From assembly GCA_951640165.1 (NCBI GenBank), contig OX621250.1, forward strand, positions 5,828,001 through 5,892,000: a stretch of 64,000 nt of DNA. Reading direction: 5' to 3'. The position numbers were made by a program, and so were the translations under genes. This DNA comes from Pseudoips prasinana. Lineage: Eukaryota; Arthropoda; Insecta; Lepidoptera; Nolidae. The stretch's first letter is position 1. Each line of letters starts with the position of its first letter. The notes below the pieces were generated by a model. That model searched no databases. It was not told the origin of the DNA and worked only from the letters and a program-made list of their open reading frames with translations. Positions 53,289 through 64,000 of the stretch are shown here, piece after piece.

Positions 53289-53423
53289 CAGACGCCAGCA
53301 CATCAAGCTCTTCAAATCTGTCAAATTTCCTCAATTGAAAGTGAACCTAATACTTACGTGATAAAGTCGAAAATCTATAAAAGAAATTTTACAGATTGGG
53401 GTAGCTGGATGTGCTGGCGGCTG
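53289..53423. mobile_element. MITE-B copy 7
   Basis: Left end CAGACGCCAGCACATC, right end GGCGGCTG (one change), TA on both flanks; 135 bp. Confidence 0.9.
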
Positions 53424-54365
53424 TACAATGGGTCTATTAATTTAAATTTGAAATATGTTTGTACCTGACGTTAATTATTAAGTATCTTTATCTATTTCTC
53501 TACTCATTACTAAGCTATATCTCTATTTATTGTGTATGTTGTTTGTAACCTATATCTACTGTATTTCCTTTGATTTCCTGTCTTTATTGCTGATTAAATG
53601 TATTCTACTCTATATGTCATGATGACATTAGAAGTAGTTTGTGGCGAAAAGATAAAATGGCTACCAGCGTAACGACCCATTACTCTTTACTAATGAAATC
53701 ACGGAATAAACCCATCACGTTATGAAATATAAAATTTTCTGTTATTTCATTGGTCAACTTGTGTTATGAAATAAAGTTTATTTTATAATAGGAGTTCAAA
53801 CAATACATGTTCATGGAGTGTTTAGTGTAGTTCCGCCATTTTCTGTTACATAATTTTATAATTCCTGTAACATTCTTCGTAAGTATTATGTCATAATGTT
53901 ATATGTTGTACTTGAACTTGACTTAAAACAAGGCCGTTCGATAACATTATTTACATGTGCTAGTTAATTATTCTACCATTTTTCCTTTTCCACTTTAACA
54001 AAATAACAAATCAATCATATTTTTGATTCATAGCATTATGACAATGCAAAGCGTAAAGCTAATCACAAAAATGGCAAATCTTTATAAAATTAATCTCAAT
54101 GCCTGTCTTAAAGCAGGACACTACAAATCCGGGGTAGGCGCTCTGGGGTCGCTTCGAACTACCTATACTGGAAGATCATTTAACAAAAATCTCAAAAACC
54201 AAATAAAATACGGGATGTCTTATTGTTTTGTAAATTGCAGTTTCCTCTTATTGACCAAACCATGATAAAATAACTTGTTTTATTTTTTATTTTATTTGAT
54301 TTTATAAGGGAAACCAATATGTATGTTAAGAACATTATTCATTTTCCTGATAAGTCACACTTCAT
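53424..54365. other. No gene recognised
   Basis: AT-rich sequence; open frame 54023-54265 lacks splice or family support. Confidence 0.4.
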
Positions 54366-54555
54366 CATTGACCTATATGTATTCTACTAGACGCGCAATC
54401 CCATATTGAGAATTTGCTCACTGAGTTGCAGCGCCCGCTCTGCAACTCAGTCAAAATTTTGGCCGCCGCGCCCGCGCGCCTCACCTCGCGCACAGCCGGA
54501 CTGGGACAGAGTTTTTATTCGAAACAGCGTGTCTAGTTATACATATAAGTCAATG
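54366..54555. mobile_element. hAT-like MITE, copy 1 (190 bp)
   Basis: Inverted ends CATTGACCTATATGTAT and CATTGACTTATATGTAT. Flanks CACTTCAT (54358-54365) and CATTTCAT (54556-54563) match at 7 of 8 positions: an 8-bp target duplication. Inside is a perfect ACTGAGTTGCAG/CTGCAACTCAGT hairpin (about 54420-54451) and a GC-rich GGCCGCCGCGCCCGCGCG core. Confidence 0.85.
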
Positions 54556-54559
54556 CATT

Positions 54560-54680
54560 TCATCATCATCATCATTATATCAGCCGAAAGACGCTAACAG
54601 ACAGCTAAACAAATGCCTTCCCAGAAGATGTCCACAATTGCCGGTCTTGCGCTATCGGCATCCAGCGACTTCCAGCTAGT
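54560..54680 (-). repeat. RTE-like LINE tail fragment
   Basis: TCATCATCATCATCATTATA, TCAGCCGAAAGACGC, then GATGTCCACAATTGCCGGTC and CGGCATCCAGCGACT: same element as 1750-2056. MITE copy 1 is inserted at the end of its CAT tail. Confidence 0.65.
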
Positions 54681-54727
54681 CAAGTCACACTTAACTTACT
54701 AAAATCAATCAACATTACGGTAGAAAC

Positions 54728-54914
54728 CATTGACCTATATGTATTCTACTAGACGCGCAATCCCATATTGAGAATTGGATCCCATACTGAGGGGGGGCTG
54801 CAACTCAGTAAGCAATTTTGGCCGCCGCGCGCGCGCCCCTCACCTCGCGCACAGCCGGACTGGGACAGAGATTTTATTCGAAACAGCGTGTCTAGTTATA
54901 CATATAAGTCAATG
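54728..54914. mobile_element. hAT-like MITE, copy 2 (187 bp)
   Basis: Same ends as copy 1. A perfect 8-bp duplication GTAGAAAC lies directly outside both ends (54720-54727 and 54915-54922). Compared with copy 1 it carries a small rearrangement before CTGCAACTCAGTA. Confidence 0.9.
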
Positions 54915-54922
54915 GTAGAAAC

Positions 54923-56194
54923 TAATAATTTCCTAAATGTTGAGTAATTTGTGTTGTCTCTTATAAAACTCCGTTCCAAGATCATGTTTTTTATCATAAA
55001 TTTGATAAATCAGCTTCGGGATACATAAGAAAGACAAATATTTAGACTTCCTTATAGACGCTTAGGGATTACACGGGAATTTCTTTAAATGCTTCTGTTA
55101 TTTCTCACACCGCCTCGTTATGTAACTCATAAAAATGTAACAATAATAAGCTCGATTATTCTCTGTGGAGCGTTTAATATCAACTTGAGTGAAATGATGA
55201 CGTGCTGTTAATTCTTTGAGATATAAAAATAAACCGGCCAAGTGCAAGTCAGATTGGATACCGCGTGTTAAGTGAATGCTTCATGAAGGATTGGATAGGG
55301 CGGGTACGAAGGATTGTCTTGACGGTACGATATTTTTTTGTATGTATTACCAGGAGAGGTGTAGCCATATGTTTCCATAACTTATACTGGAAAACCTTAC
55401 ATTCATACACAAGATCTAGATGAGTAATTGGTATTACTGTTCTCAAAAATGGGAAATCATAAATTTAGTGGTCTCGAATAAACGCAAAAATCGAATAATC
55501 GCAGATGCTACGAACGATAGACACTGGCAGAACAAAGGAGAAGGAAATTACTCCATACATTCCTGGGCCCAGGTGTTAACTGAATCAGACTAGCCTTATT
55601 TGTGAGAGGATATAATAATAAGACCTCACTGAAATTTTGGTGAAATTTGGCTATCCAGGAATCAAGTTATATGAAGTAAGTAAAAGTGAGGTTAAATTAT
55701 AACATTGTAGTTTTTTACAAAATATTTTTGAATGGCTTCGGTTGTGTTATGGTTTTATGCATGGAGAGTGTGACATGACGTAGAATCTGGCACGTTTGGA
55801 TCCCCCGCGCCCCGGGCAGTCACTACAGTCGAAGAAAACCACAAATAAAACATGGAAAATACGTGCGCACTTAAAACGAAAGACAACGAACGAGTGACAG
55901 TCAAAGAGTATGTAAAGGCTGTCAGGCAGAGAAGTGTTGTCCGAAGAAAAATTAAAGGAATACGATCCGCTATGAATCGATTCCACGAAAAACACTTGTC
56001 ACTCGATTTTCAAACATATTCTGAGATTTTACCGATTTATTCTTACTCGATTGCGAGCAATTCATCATTATTTTATCGATTATTTCGTTTCATAACTTAA
56101 TTTAAGTTTTCTCGCTTCCTAGATAGAAACATTATACCACATTTTGTGATTTCCTTCAGAAAAATATAACGGATTTTTTAATCCACATTTCAAC
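54923..56194. other. No gene; partial repeat I
   Basis: A repeat I start (ACCGGCCAAGTGCAAGTCAG, 55232-55251) is followed by diverged sequence. Overlapping open frames at 55747-56100 on both strands have no recognisable product. Confidence 0.4.
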
Positions 56195-56345
56195 TAGTTA
56201 ACTGCTGGGCCCAGAAGTTTCCTTCTCCTTTAGGATTCCCTTGCTAACACTCTTTCGGAGGATGTAGATGTCATCCATCGACTTTTTCGTGTGTGTACCG
56301 TTCTTAGCTTAACGCAAAGCGCTTACCCCAGATGGTGCTAGGTCG
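56195..56345 (+). repeat. LINE fragment related to 6170-6545
   Basis: GATTCCCTTGCTAACACTCT, TTCGGAGGATGTAGATGTCA and a following CATCGACTTTTTCGTGTG match the order of blocks at 6210-6280. Confidence 0.5.
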
Positions 56346-57185
56346 ATTAAATTTATGATTTTCCATTTTTGAGATTAGATTTTAGCTTGGCATTGCGAAT
56401 AATGCTATAAAATTTTAAAAAAAAATTATTTTTTTGTCCACGAGTGAGTTATTTTACGCAGTGAAACGAGGAATTTTCGGATGGCCGCCTGAATATATTT
56501 AGCAATTATTTTTATACTGGCGCCTATCTGAATCACTACGAAATATTTGGAATTTCTCAAAGATGACCACAACATGGGATATTTAATATTTTCCTGCTAC
56601 CTGATGACCTCATAAGCTATCGCTTTGAAGAATTCGCGTTACCAATTAGTAAATATTTCGTTTCCGTTAAGAGTAGATGTTAAATAATTAAAATAATAAT
56701 TTTGGTCGAATTTTGGTCGATGGCCAACAGGCTGATGTGACAGCAGTCGGTCAATATAGCCGGATGTTATTCTCGATTTAATTAAATGAAAACATTTGAA
56801 CAAAGATTTTGAAAAATATGGTCTTTTCAACGTCTCCGTTTGATGTTGCATTGTTTGAACACTCAAGTTAATTAAGACGTTTTTGGTGATATTTTTATCC
56901 AATTTACAGATGAGTTGCGAAGAGCCACAATAAATACACAATTTGACCCTTAAACAGGCTATGGACTGTACGAGAACACATCTACATATTTCAATCTTAT
57001 CACTTCTGAGTAAGGTCAAAAAATAATGAAAAAGCAACGAATATGCTTTAGATCACACGACTGAAGAAAAACTTAGATATACCTCTACGAAACATAACTG
57101 GCTATTAGAGAGAAAGAAATAAATAAAATGTGTGCTTGCTAGTGTTCTCTCTCTTGCCCCTACAGTAATATACGAGACGTAATAT
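56346..57185. other. No gene recognised
   Basis: AT-rich. Minus-strand frame 56639-57037 (132 codons) is the longest but has no motif, splice context or coding-like composition that I can defend. Confidence 0.4.
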
Positions 57186-57310
57186 CTATGTTACTAGAAA
57201 TAATAATGTATACAACTATATTACTACAAACATGTTCTGACTATTTACAAGCGCTTTTTTAAAGTCTACGTGAATTAAAACCTTTTTTATTTTATTTTAT
57301 TTAATTTTCT
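57186..57310 (+). repeat. Repeat E copy with TTTTA tail
   Basis: ATCTATGTTACTAGAAATAA to AAAGTCTACGTGAATTAAAA, then CCTTTTTTATTTTATTTTAT. Confidence 0.7.
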
Positions 57311-57439
57311 CTTACATCACCCTCTGAACTTCCGTTCGCCTCGCCCGGTCACACTTTTCGTAACGCTCTCGTAACGCATTCACCACCTTACTCCTCAAGT
57401 ACAGCGTGCGTAAACAAGTTTAACCTCAATTAATATAAC

Positions 57440-57745
57440 TAAACCTGGTTACTTCGGACTGCAGTACTTCGGACATGTCTTTAGTCGGGATAACGACTCC
57501 ATATAACGACTGGTTGTGCAAGGAAAAGTGGAGGGAACCAGATCGCGTAGCAGGTCACCTATGCGCTGGACTGACCAAGTGAAATCCGCAGTAGGAAGCT
57601 GGGTATCTGACTGCGCCAGACAGTCTAACAGAGAGAGATGGCGGGAGATCGTGCGGAAAGATGTGTCCACCTTTACCACCGACGTGGATGCCACGATGTG
57701 ACCACGACCGCTCTGCCAAGAGCGTAACGAAAGAGAAGAAACCTG
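57440..57745 (+). pseudogene. RTE-like ORF2 C-terminus
   Basis: Reads YFGHVFSRDND, then in a shifted frame QGKVEGTRSRSRSPMRWTDQ, SAVGSWVSDCARQSNRERWR and EIVRK. This is the conserved end of RTE-type reverse transcriptases ((L/Q)GKVEGxRxRGRxPxRWxDxI...RxxWRxI). The upstream enzyme is missing; a frameshift separates the two parts. Confidence 0.75.
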
Positions 57746-58044
57746 GTCAAAGGTTAAAGTAATCGTCTAGCTATTGCTTCAGCGCCTTCGTGTATATATA
57801 ATTGACAATCTAGTTTCGGTGTGCTTTAAGTCCCCGACGACACAATGATTTATTAATTTCCTAGTGCAAATGTGTTCATTAAAAAGAAAAAATAATGATT
57901 GATTATGGTATATGAGATTTGAGCAACTACAAATAAAAATATACGAGTACATAATTACAAGCTCTTAAACTATGTATAAAAACAGATTTTATTAAGTGTC
58001 ATATAAATATATTACGGTTTTCACAAGAGACTAGAGCCCTTGGG

Positions 58045-58190
58045 GGTCTGGGGCCCTTCAAAAAAGGAGTTGTTAGGTTTCTAAAGGGTCGGCAACGCGC
58101 TAATGATGCCCCTGGTGTAGCAAGCGTTCATAGGCTACGGTGACCACTTACCACCAGGTGGGCCGTATGCTTGTTTGCCAACTAAGTTGT
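58045..58190 (-). repeat. Repeat J copy
   Basis: Reverse of 36806-36985: TTTCTAAAGGGTCGGCAACG, CGCTAATGATGCCCCTGGTG, GTGACCACTTACCACCAGGT and GGGCCGTATGCTTGTTTGCC. Confidence 0.7.
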
Positions 58191-58199
58191 ATAAAAATC

Positions 58200-58440
58200 T
58201 ATAATATTTTGACTGGCCTGTTGTTCTAGCGGTTAGTAGATTGCTAAGGTCGTAAGTTTGATCCCCACCCGGCATTTTTTTTGTGATGACCATGATTATT
58301 TGTTTCGTATTTTGGCGTTTTTTATGTATTCATAAATATATTAGTATGTTTATCATTTGCCTGGTTGCCATGCAGTAGCTCTGCCTAGTTTGGGATCAGA
58401 TGTCAGTGCGTTAGCTGTCATTTTAATTCCATATATTATT
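58200..58440 (+). mobile_element. SINE-A variant with tRNA-like head
   Basis: Head GGCCTGTTGTTCTAGCGGTT (A box) and AAGTTTGATCCCCACCCGGC (diverged B box). Body ends CTCTGCCTAGTTTGGGATCA and GATGTCAGTGCG. Similar head to SINE-S, tail like SINE-A. Confidence 0.65.
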
Positions 58441-58634
58441 TCAGATGTAACTACTTGTTTTAATCCTATTTCCTATTACGCATTTGTACTAACTTTGAAA
58501 TGCCGAACCTCTTAATAATGAAAATATAAGAAGGAAGTATGTAACAAAAAGGAAATATCTTCCAAGTATTTTCCATAACAACTCACTTCAAAAACATCAT
58601 TGGCCCGTGCAAGAATCAATCCAAAAATAAATGA

Positions 58635-58695
58635 ACCTTTTGGCCCGACCATGGATTTGAACCCAGGACCTTATTATCTGTTAGTCAATGCTTTA
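58635..58695 (-). repeat. tRNA-like SINE head fragment
   Basis: TTGGCCCGACCATGGATTTG followed by AACCCAGGACCTTATTA is the reverse of a SINE-S-type head. Confidence 0.55.
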
Positions 58696-58974
58696 TTTAT
58701 GTACATCCAAAATGTTAATCATATCAGACCGAGCCATCACACAAACAGATACATTTAAATTTTAAATATCTATCAATAACATCAACCAAACGTCTTGAAA
58801 AAATTTACATGATAATCCATAGACTTGACGTCAATGACCCGAAGGTTGAATGGTGTTCCTTTTTTTATGGTATAAGACTATAGAACATGATATAATTGTC
58901 GTACACGTGCTTCACTTCCTGTGCAAATGTTACACCTGAGTACACTTGAGACTGCACACTGTTACACGGGCTTT

Positions 58975-59392
58975 ATATAAAAAAAAAAACCAGCCATGTG
59001 CGAGTCGGACCCGCCCATGAAGGGTTCCGCAGCAGCAGGTATTTCAGTTGATTAAATGAATTGAGGTTTACGATTTATGACGTATTAAAAAAAACTACTT
59101 ACTAGATCTCATTCAAACCAATTTTCGTTGTTAGTTTGCGTGGTAATTGCGCAAACTATTCAGTTTAGAAAAAAACGAACGAACGAAAAATTTTTTTTTC
59201 GGTTTCAGTTCTATGTATGGTCGCCCCAAAATTATTTTTCTTTTTCTATTTTTGTGTAAAAATCTTAATGCCGTTTACCGAATACATCTACTTACCAAGT
59301 TTCAACAGTACAGACAGACAGACAGACATGACGAATCTATAAGGGTTCCGTTTTTTGCCATTTGGCTACGGAACCCCAAAAACGATTAGCTG
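58975..59392 (+). repeat. Repeat I copy
   Basis: ACCAGCCATGTGCGAGTCGG, CATGAAGGGTTCCGCAGCAG, ACAGACAGACAGACATGACG and GGGTTCCGTTTTTTGCC to GGCTACGGAACCCC. Longer internal part than 35218-35510. Confidence 0.7.
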
Positions 59393-59496
59393 AATTGTTA
59401 TTTATGAAGACGGTGTGGGCGTTGATATTTTTATTGTAATTTATTACCATTTTTTTTTACTTTAAGGCTACGTACTCCGCTTATGTACTACTAAGA

Positions 59497-59560
59497 CCCC
59501 AATTTTAAGTGAACCTTATGCTTATATGATAAAGTTGAAAATCTATAAAAGAAATTTTAA
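59497..59560. repeat. MITE-B internal remnant
   Basis: AAGTGAACCTTATGCTTATA and TGATAAAGTTGAAAATCTAT without either terminus. Confidence 0.75.
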
Positions 59561-60644
59561 CTAAACTATACTTAGTTTAGTGTAAAAAAGGTACTAACAT
59601 ATGTTTTTATTAGATAGATATTTTGTCTGATTTTACTATAACTTTGCAGTAATTAACCACTAAATAGAGTATTTAAGTAGATGTTAGACGAACACCTGTC
59701 TAGTCTCTAAGTAATAAAATTACTTACATTAGGTATAAGATCTCTTTGTTTTACTGACCCACTATGGACTGAACTGGTCCGAAATAAAGACATTTTTTAA
59801 TTTGATATTCAGTAATATAAAAAATTGAATACACCGGGCTATTCGCGAACTAAGAAGTCTCTAAATCAGTAGTTTAATTTAAGCGACAAGTATGAGAGCA
59901 CAATTATGGGGTCGGACCACATATTTATTCCCTAAATCTTATATATGTAGAATTGTAACATAAATGGTGGAAGAAATATAAAAGTGCAATGTAACCATGA
60001 AATTGAACAACTTAAACAAAAAAGTGCGATTTTTTTTTATTGTGAAATTCGAAAACAATCAACATCAAAATTTTACTTCCTCAAAATCTTAGCTGAACGT
60101 TTTTTTTTTTGGGTAGTTTCTACTGTTGTTCGTAGTAGTGTAGTTGCGTTGTAGTTCAATTATGTCCCTTAAGTTTCTTTTACTATTTATGTAACACCTT
60201 GTATATAAGACACTGTCTATATTTACTGTCAGTCAAGTGTTCGGCCCAAAGCAATCAAGTATTTAAAAAAAAAAAACATCAATATTAAGACCATTGAAAG
60301 AGCAAACCTGCACCATGCAAGCTTCCTTATATAGATTAGTATATAAGACATAGGTAATACATAGTTAGGTAACCTTGTGCGTCTAGCCTGCTGCCTAGAC
60401 CAAGTGTTTATTATCATAATTACTCTATTGTTTGCTAAGCAAGCTAACTACTTGCAGCGGTACTGTCTGCAACAGAACAAAACTCACAGAGACTTGCTAT
60501 TACTATAGAATTAACGGAAGACTATCGACGACGAAGTATAACATCTAAATGCATTAAAAATAATGGATATATAATATACGCAATCACCACCAAGATGTCC
60601 CACCAGTAAAATTTCTGATAGTTTTTCAGGAGCATTGCTACGGC
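59561..60644. other. No gene recognised
   Basis: AT-rich, with homopolymer runs near 60031, 60098 and 60263. Confidence 0.4.
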
Positions 60645-60705
60645 GTAGCGCTCACTAGACAGTCCCCAAATACACATCGAATATGCTACGGCGTAGCAGC
60701 CTTGA
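60645..60705. repeat. Paired CTACGGCGTAG palindromes
   Basis: GCTACGGCGTAGC occurs twice about 38 bases apart (near 60648-60660 and 60686-60698). A diverged CGCTACGGCATAG occurs at about 49775. Confidence 0.65.
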
Positions 60706-60894
60706 CATAACCAGTGAAGTGGTACAACTCAGTGGCGAATCCTACAACCTATCCTTTTCCATTTGACTGATGTTTGCCGAAGTCATATTGTAATCCCCAA
60801 TTAATAGGGACTCTACTGTCGAGTACCACCTACTCTACTTGTAGTTCGTTCGAGAAGAGGTCACTTATACTCGTATGTTAGACCTTCTAGTAGT

Positions 60895-60970
60895 CTTGAC
60901 ATCTAACACTTAATGTGGCCTTCAAAGCATGGAAAACCTCACAGATAAAATCACATCAGAACAATCACAA
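60895..60970 (-). repeat. SINE-5S fragment (copy 7)
   Basis: CACTTAATGTGGCCTTCAAA, GCATGGAAAACCTCA and AAATCACATCAG: the middle of SINE-5S only, strongly diverged. Confidence 0.45.
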
Positions 60971-61989
60971 TGAACAAAGCAATCATCGCGTTTGTGATGC
61001 ACACAATGACATTCTATACACAGATGATTTCTTACGTTGACTTCTCACGCAATCATCTGAAATAATCAAATATTTTATAAACCTAAAAGACATTTTATGA
61101 ACATAAACATTAATTCATTATGTATTCAATTCTCGAATACAATTTGACATCTGTCAGCGTGACAGGGCGCCATGACTCATAATGTCACATCGTGTTGTGA
61201 TAACGTGACATTAGGGCTGTGCCACATTGCGCAACAAACAACACGTCACAACACGTGGGGGACACACTGTCTGGACGAACAATGGAAACTGTTAGCTAAT
61301 ATGTTTTATAATTGATTTTATGAGCATGTTTGTTTATGTTCTAGATCGTGAGTAGATCGATTGTGATTGTAATAGTGGTTTTATGCTTTGTTTATACATT
61401 CTATCTAGAAATTGGTTCTCGGGCACACTACAGACAGGAGTTTATTTACAAAAAACTTGGTTTTAATGTTATTTGAAATCCGGTGTCAGTAATATTTAGA
61501 TATGTGTCAGTTGCTCCAAACTAAATTAAATTGCTCAACATTTTCGGAGCGTTGGTATCGTCTATATATCATTATTATGGTTGATAAGCAAATGAAACTA
61601 TGAGATTTTACGTACAACCAAGTCAAAGTCAACTAAAACCATTACTATTTGGCATCGTATTGAAATCACCAAAACCACAGCCCATCACTATTATAATAGA
61701 AGAACTTAACTATTCTGTTGTCAATAATTGTGTCGTAATCCAACTATATTTTATCAATATTTACTATCGGTTGACATTCGCAAAGTAGTGAGTGGATAAC
61801 GCGCAGAATGCCCATTAAATAAATTAGAATCAGTAAAATCCAAAAGAGGAACAGATTTTTATTCCGTCGAAACTCTTTAAAGTTTGAAAATGTATCTGAG
61901 GTTATCAACTCTACTATAATGATTTATTATAATAATAATCATTATATATTAAAATAACCTCCGTTTAGCACATACTTTGAAAATTGTTC
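60971..61989. other. No gene recognised
   Basis: About 1 kb AT-rich; near 61160-61210 several imperfect inverted GTGACA/TGTCAC and AACACG/CGTGTT motifs cluster. Confidence 0.4.
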
Positions 61990-62120
61990 TTATTATAATC
62001 TATATAAGTATGTATTTACAAAAAGAAAAGTAGTATAATATGTAGTATATCTGTTATCTGATTTCCATAGTACAAGTTTAGTTTGGGATCAGATGGCCGT
62101 GTGTAAATAATGTTCCAGGA
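61990..62120 (+). repeat. SINE-A 3' part
   Basis: ATCTATATAAGTATGTATTT, TATCTGTTATCTGATTTCCA, then GTTTGGGATCAGATGGCCGT and AATGTTCCAGGATATTATAA. Confidence 0.8.
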
Positions 62121-63439
62121 TATTATAATAAACTGTTATAAGGCGCAAACCAAAATTATTGAGTCTATGGCAACGAAAATCTATTCTCTCTGGTTGATTC
62201 TCGTTTCAAAAAGGTGTTATTTACTAATGCTCAATATTTAGGAGTTTTGGTGCACTTGTGAACTGAGCCTATGAATATTTTATGTTGCCCGCCGTTCTAT
62301 CTCTAAAATACAATGTGAAATAAATATTTAAGGAGTTCGATTGAGTATAATTCTTCAAGTACACAGTTTTATGGCTATCTGACCAACTTTTAGTATATAT
62401 ATTTGCTAAATACGCAATAACATGACGCTTCAATTCAATTCAATTTCTAGATATTATAATTACTAGATTATATTAAATTATAATATGCTCTGGGTAGTTG
62501 TCTAGTTTCCGAGAACGATAATAATAATATAATAATATTCCACATAATTGTAATTCTAAAACAGTAAGTACCGAGATGAAGTTAAGTGTATATTGTTTAC
62601 TATAAATATTTTGGCAAGAGTAGGACTTTCATTTCTCTAATGAATCAGTTTGGTGTCGCGTGCTCGGCGCGCGGGAATCTCGCTGCCCGCTGGAATGTTG
62701 GCAGCACTGCCAATATGACAATAAAAACCTTTCAGGCAAAGGACGGTAAGATTTCCAGCCAGAATTCCAGAGCTAAAAACTTTTTAGAATAATGAAATTA
62801 AATGAGGTTTGTCATAAAACTAGTAATAAAATAATGCATAGTTTTGGGCTTAGCAAATACACTTGGTATGCCAGTGGGGACGTTGAACTTGTTAAAATTT
62901 GTTTCATATTATTACGAAGACGTAAATAAGCATGCTACATTTCTTCCTTCATTCGTGGTTATTTGGAGGTTGGCAGTTTAAGGTCAAATGACCTCGACCT
63001 AAGCGGGAAAAAGAGCCGTAGTTTTCTAAAGACTGCTGTAAAAAATGGAGTTAACGTAACTATGGACCATCTCAATTGGAGTAGCTTACAGATGACAAAA
63101 CACCGCATATATTTCATTCATGCGTTTGGGAGTTTACAAGCCACATCCATACATGGGCTTCATAAGGACTAGTAGCCATCTTCAGCTTCAAACGGGTGGA
63201 TAGCTATAGCATACTCTCTCATTTCTACAGAAGAAACAACGTTTAAAATTAGTTAGATATATTAGATAGATTATTTATATTTATCTATTACAAACAAACA
63301 AACAAAATATAGCGAAAATCTAACCTTCTGTATAGTATAATTTTTGTTTATATTCGTCTCTGGAAGAAAGTTTTGGCTTTAGCGATAAAACCGCTAATTT
63401 AATTATGTATCATTTAATTTCCCAGTTCGACTAATGGTC
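62121..63439. other. No gene recognised
   Basis: AT-rich, with a small GC-rich patch at 62655-62700 (GTGCTCGGCGCGCGGGAATC). Open frames 62586-62792 and 62963-63172 have no support. Confidence 0.4.
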
Positions 63440-63860
63440 TTTTTATTTTATTTCTTATGTAATAATAATAATAATAATTTATTTCAGAATAAATTCCATA
63501 TATGTTAGTTACATGACAACTTATAAACTAGTGTTAGTAAAAAAAAAATAAAATAAAAATAAATGAATTTGTAGCTGCGTGAGCATCGTGGTAGAGCCCG
63601 CCGACACTGGGAAATGTCTACTTGACTGCGTGCAGTCGTATCCACCTTCCCAAGATCGGAGAGTCCCACCTATCGACCAAAGTTTTAAGAATGCTGTTGG
63701 GGCTGGCGCGCATACGACGTAGCAGAGATGCGGACCTTTTGCGCATGATGGCCGAAAAACTTACAACGGCCGCGTCGGCAAGCATTCCGGACGCGCTACA
63801 ATAACGCGGCAATGAAGCGTACTTCTTTTTCTGTAAAAATCGACGAGCTTTCATTAACAA
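63440..63860 (-). pseudogene. CR1/Jockey-like LINE 3' end with ORF2 C-terminus
   Basis: Minus-strand frame from 63860 to the stop at 63618 reads ...CSASGMLADAAVVSFSAIMR, KRSASLLRRMRASPNSIL and KTLVDRW. It resembles the basic, RR.R.S.NSIL-containing C-terminus of some lepidopteran CR1/Jockey-type reverse transcriptases. It is followed by a short 3' UTR and an (ATT)n tail (63463-63478). The catalytic part is absent. Confidence 0.5.
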
Positions 63861-64000
63861 ACACGTAATGCAAATTATTGAAGTTAATTCTTGGAATATC
63901 TAATCACAATTATTCTGCAAAACATTGTGAGCGGGTGTGGAGTACTTAAACGCAAATTAGATTTGGCAGCACTAGAAGTTTATAGCTCACGAAACATTCT

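Noticed and set aside
56639..57037. 132-codon minus-strand gene
   Set aside because: AT-rich open frame without motifs, splice context or neighbours; length is compatible with chance given composition and the number of frames.
57516..57701. Host gene encoding an Arg-rich protein
   Set aside because: The sequence is the conserved C-terminus of an RTE-type reverse transcriptase with an upstream frameshift.

Overview
This window is nuclear DNA of an insect, almost certainly a moth or butterfly. It is AT-rich, sparsely genic and packed with short interspersed repeats of types that recur through lepidopteran genomes: tRNA-derived SINEs, a SINE whose head resembles 5S rRNA, 3' ends of RTE-, CR1- and R1-like non-LTR retrotransposons, and many terminal-inverted-repeat MITEs. 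Nothing bacterial, no CRISPR array and no bona fide tRNA or rRNA gene was seen. The species call rests on these repeats and on the one host exon I recognise, not on a database search.

Only two stretches look like host protein-coding exons. At 12980-13480 (+) is the last coding exon of sterol carrier protein X (end of the thiolase part plus the SCP-2 domain, ending in the peroxisomal signal SKL), followed by a 3' UTR with a poly(A) signal near 14153. At 29649-30233 (-) is the GC-rich last coding exon of an unrecognised protein with a long heptad-repeat coiled coil encoded by about eight 21-nt repeats. Downstream of it (about 22.4-29.6 kb) lies the least transposon-rich part of the window, possibly a very long 3' UTR.

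Region by region. 1-11.6 kb: dense SINEs and LINE tails, a foldback element, two adjacent perfect hairpins (879-1013), a degenerate tandem array split by a MITE, and a hAT-like element. 11.66-12.90 kb: a 1,236-bp DNA element with 35-bp terminal repeats starting CACAGTG/CACTGTG and 5-bp CACTG target duplications, the signature of Transib, the RAG1-related superfamily. It carries a small, apparently spliced, frameshifted gene of unknown type and ends 84 bp before the SCPx exon. 13-22.4 kb: SCPx 3' end, a truncated LINE with reverse transcriptase and partial RNase H (18195-20495), and SINEs. 22.4-33 kb: transposon-poor. 33-64 kb: again a mosaic, including SINEs split by other elements, a Harbinger-like MITE inside a 5S-type SINE, a young R1/Jockey-type insertion with poly(A) and 15-bp target duplication (48620-48990), a pair of 8-bp-TSD MITEs, and three minisatellites across the window.

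The genes do not form a pathway. The coherent story is transposon biology: nested insertions give empty sites and target duplications that can be read directly. My repeat labels (SINE-A, MITE-B, element C and so on) are local to this report.
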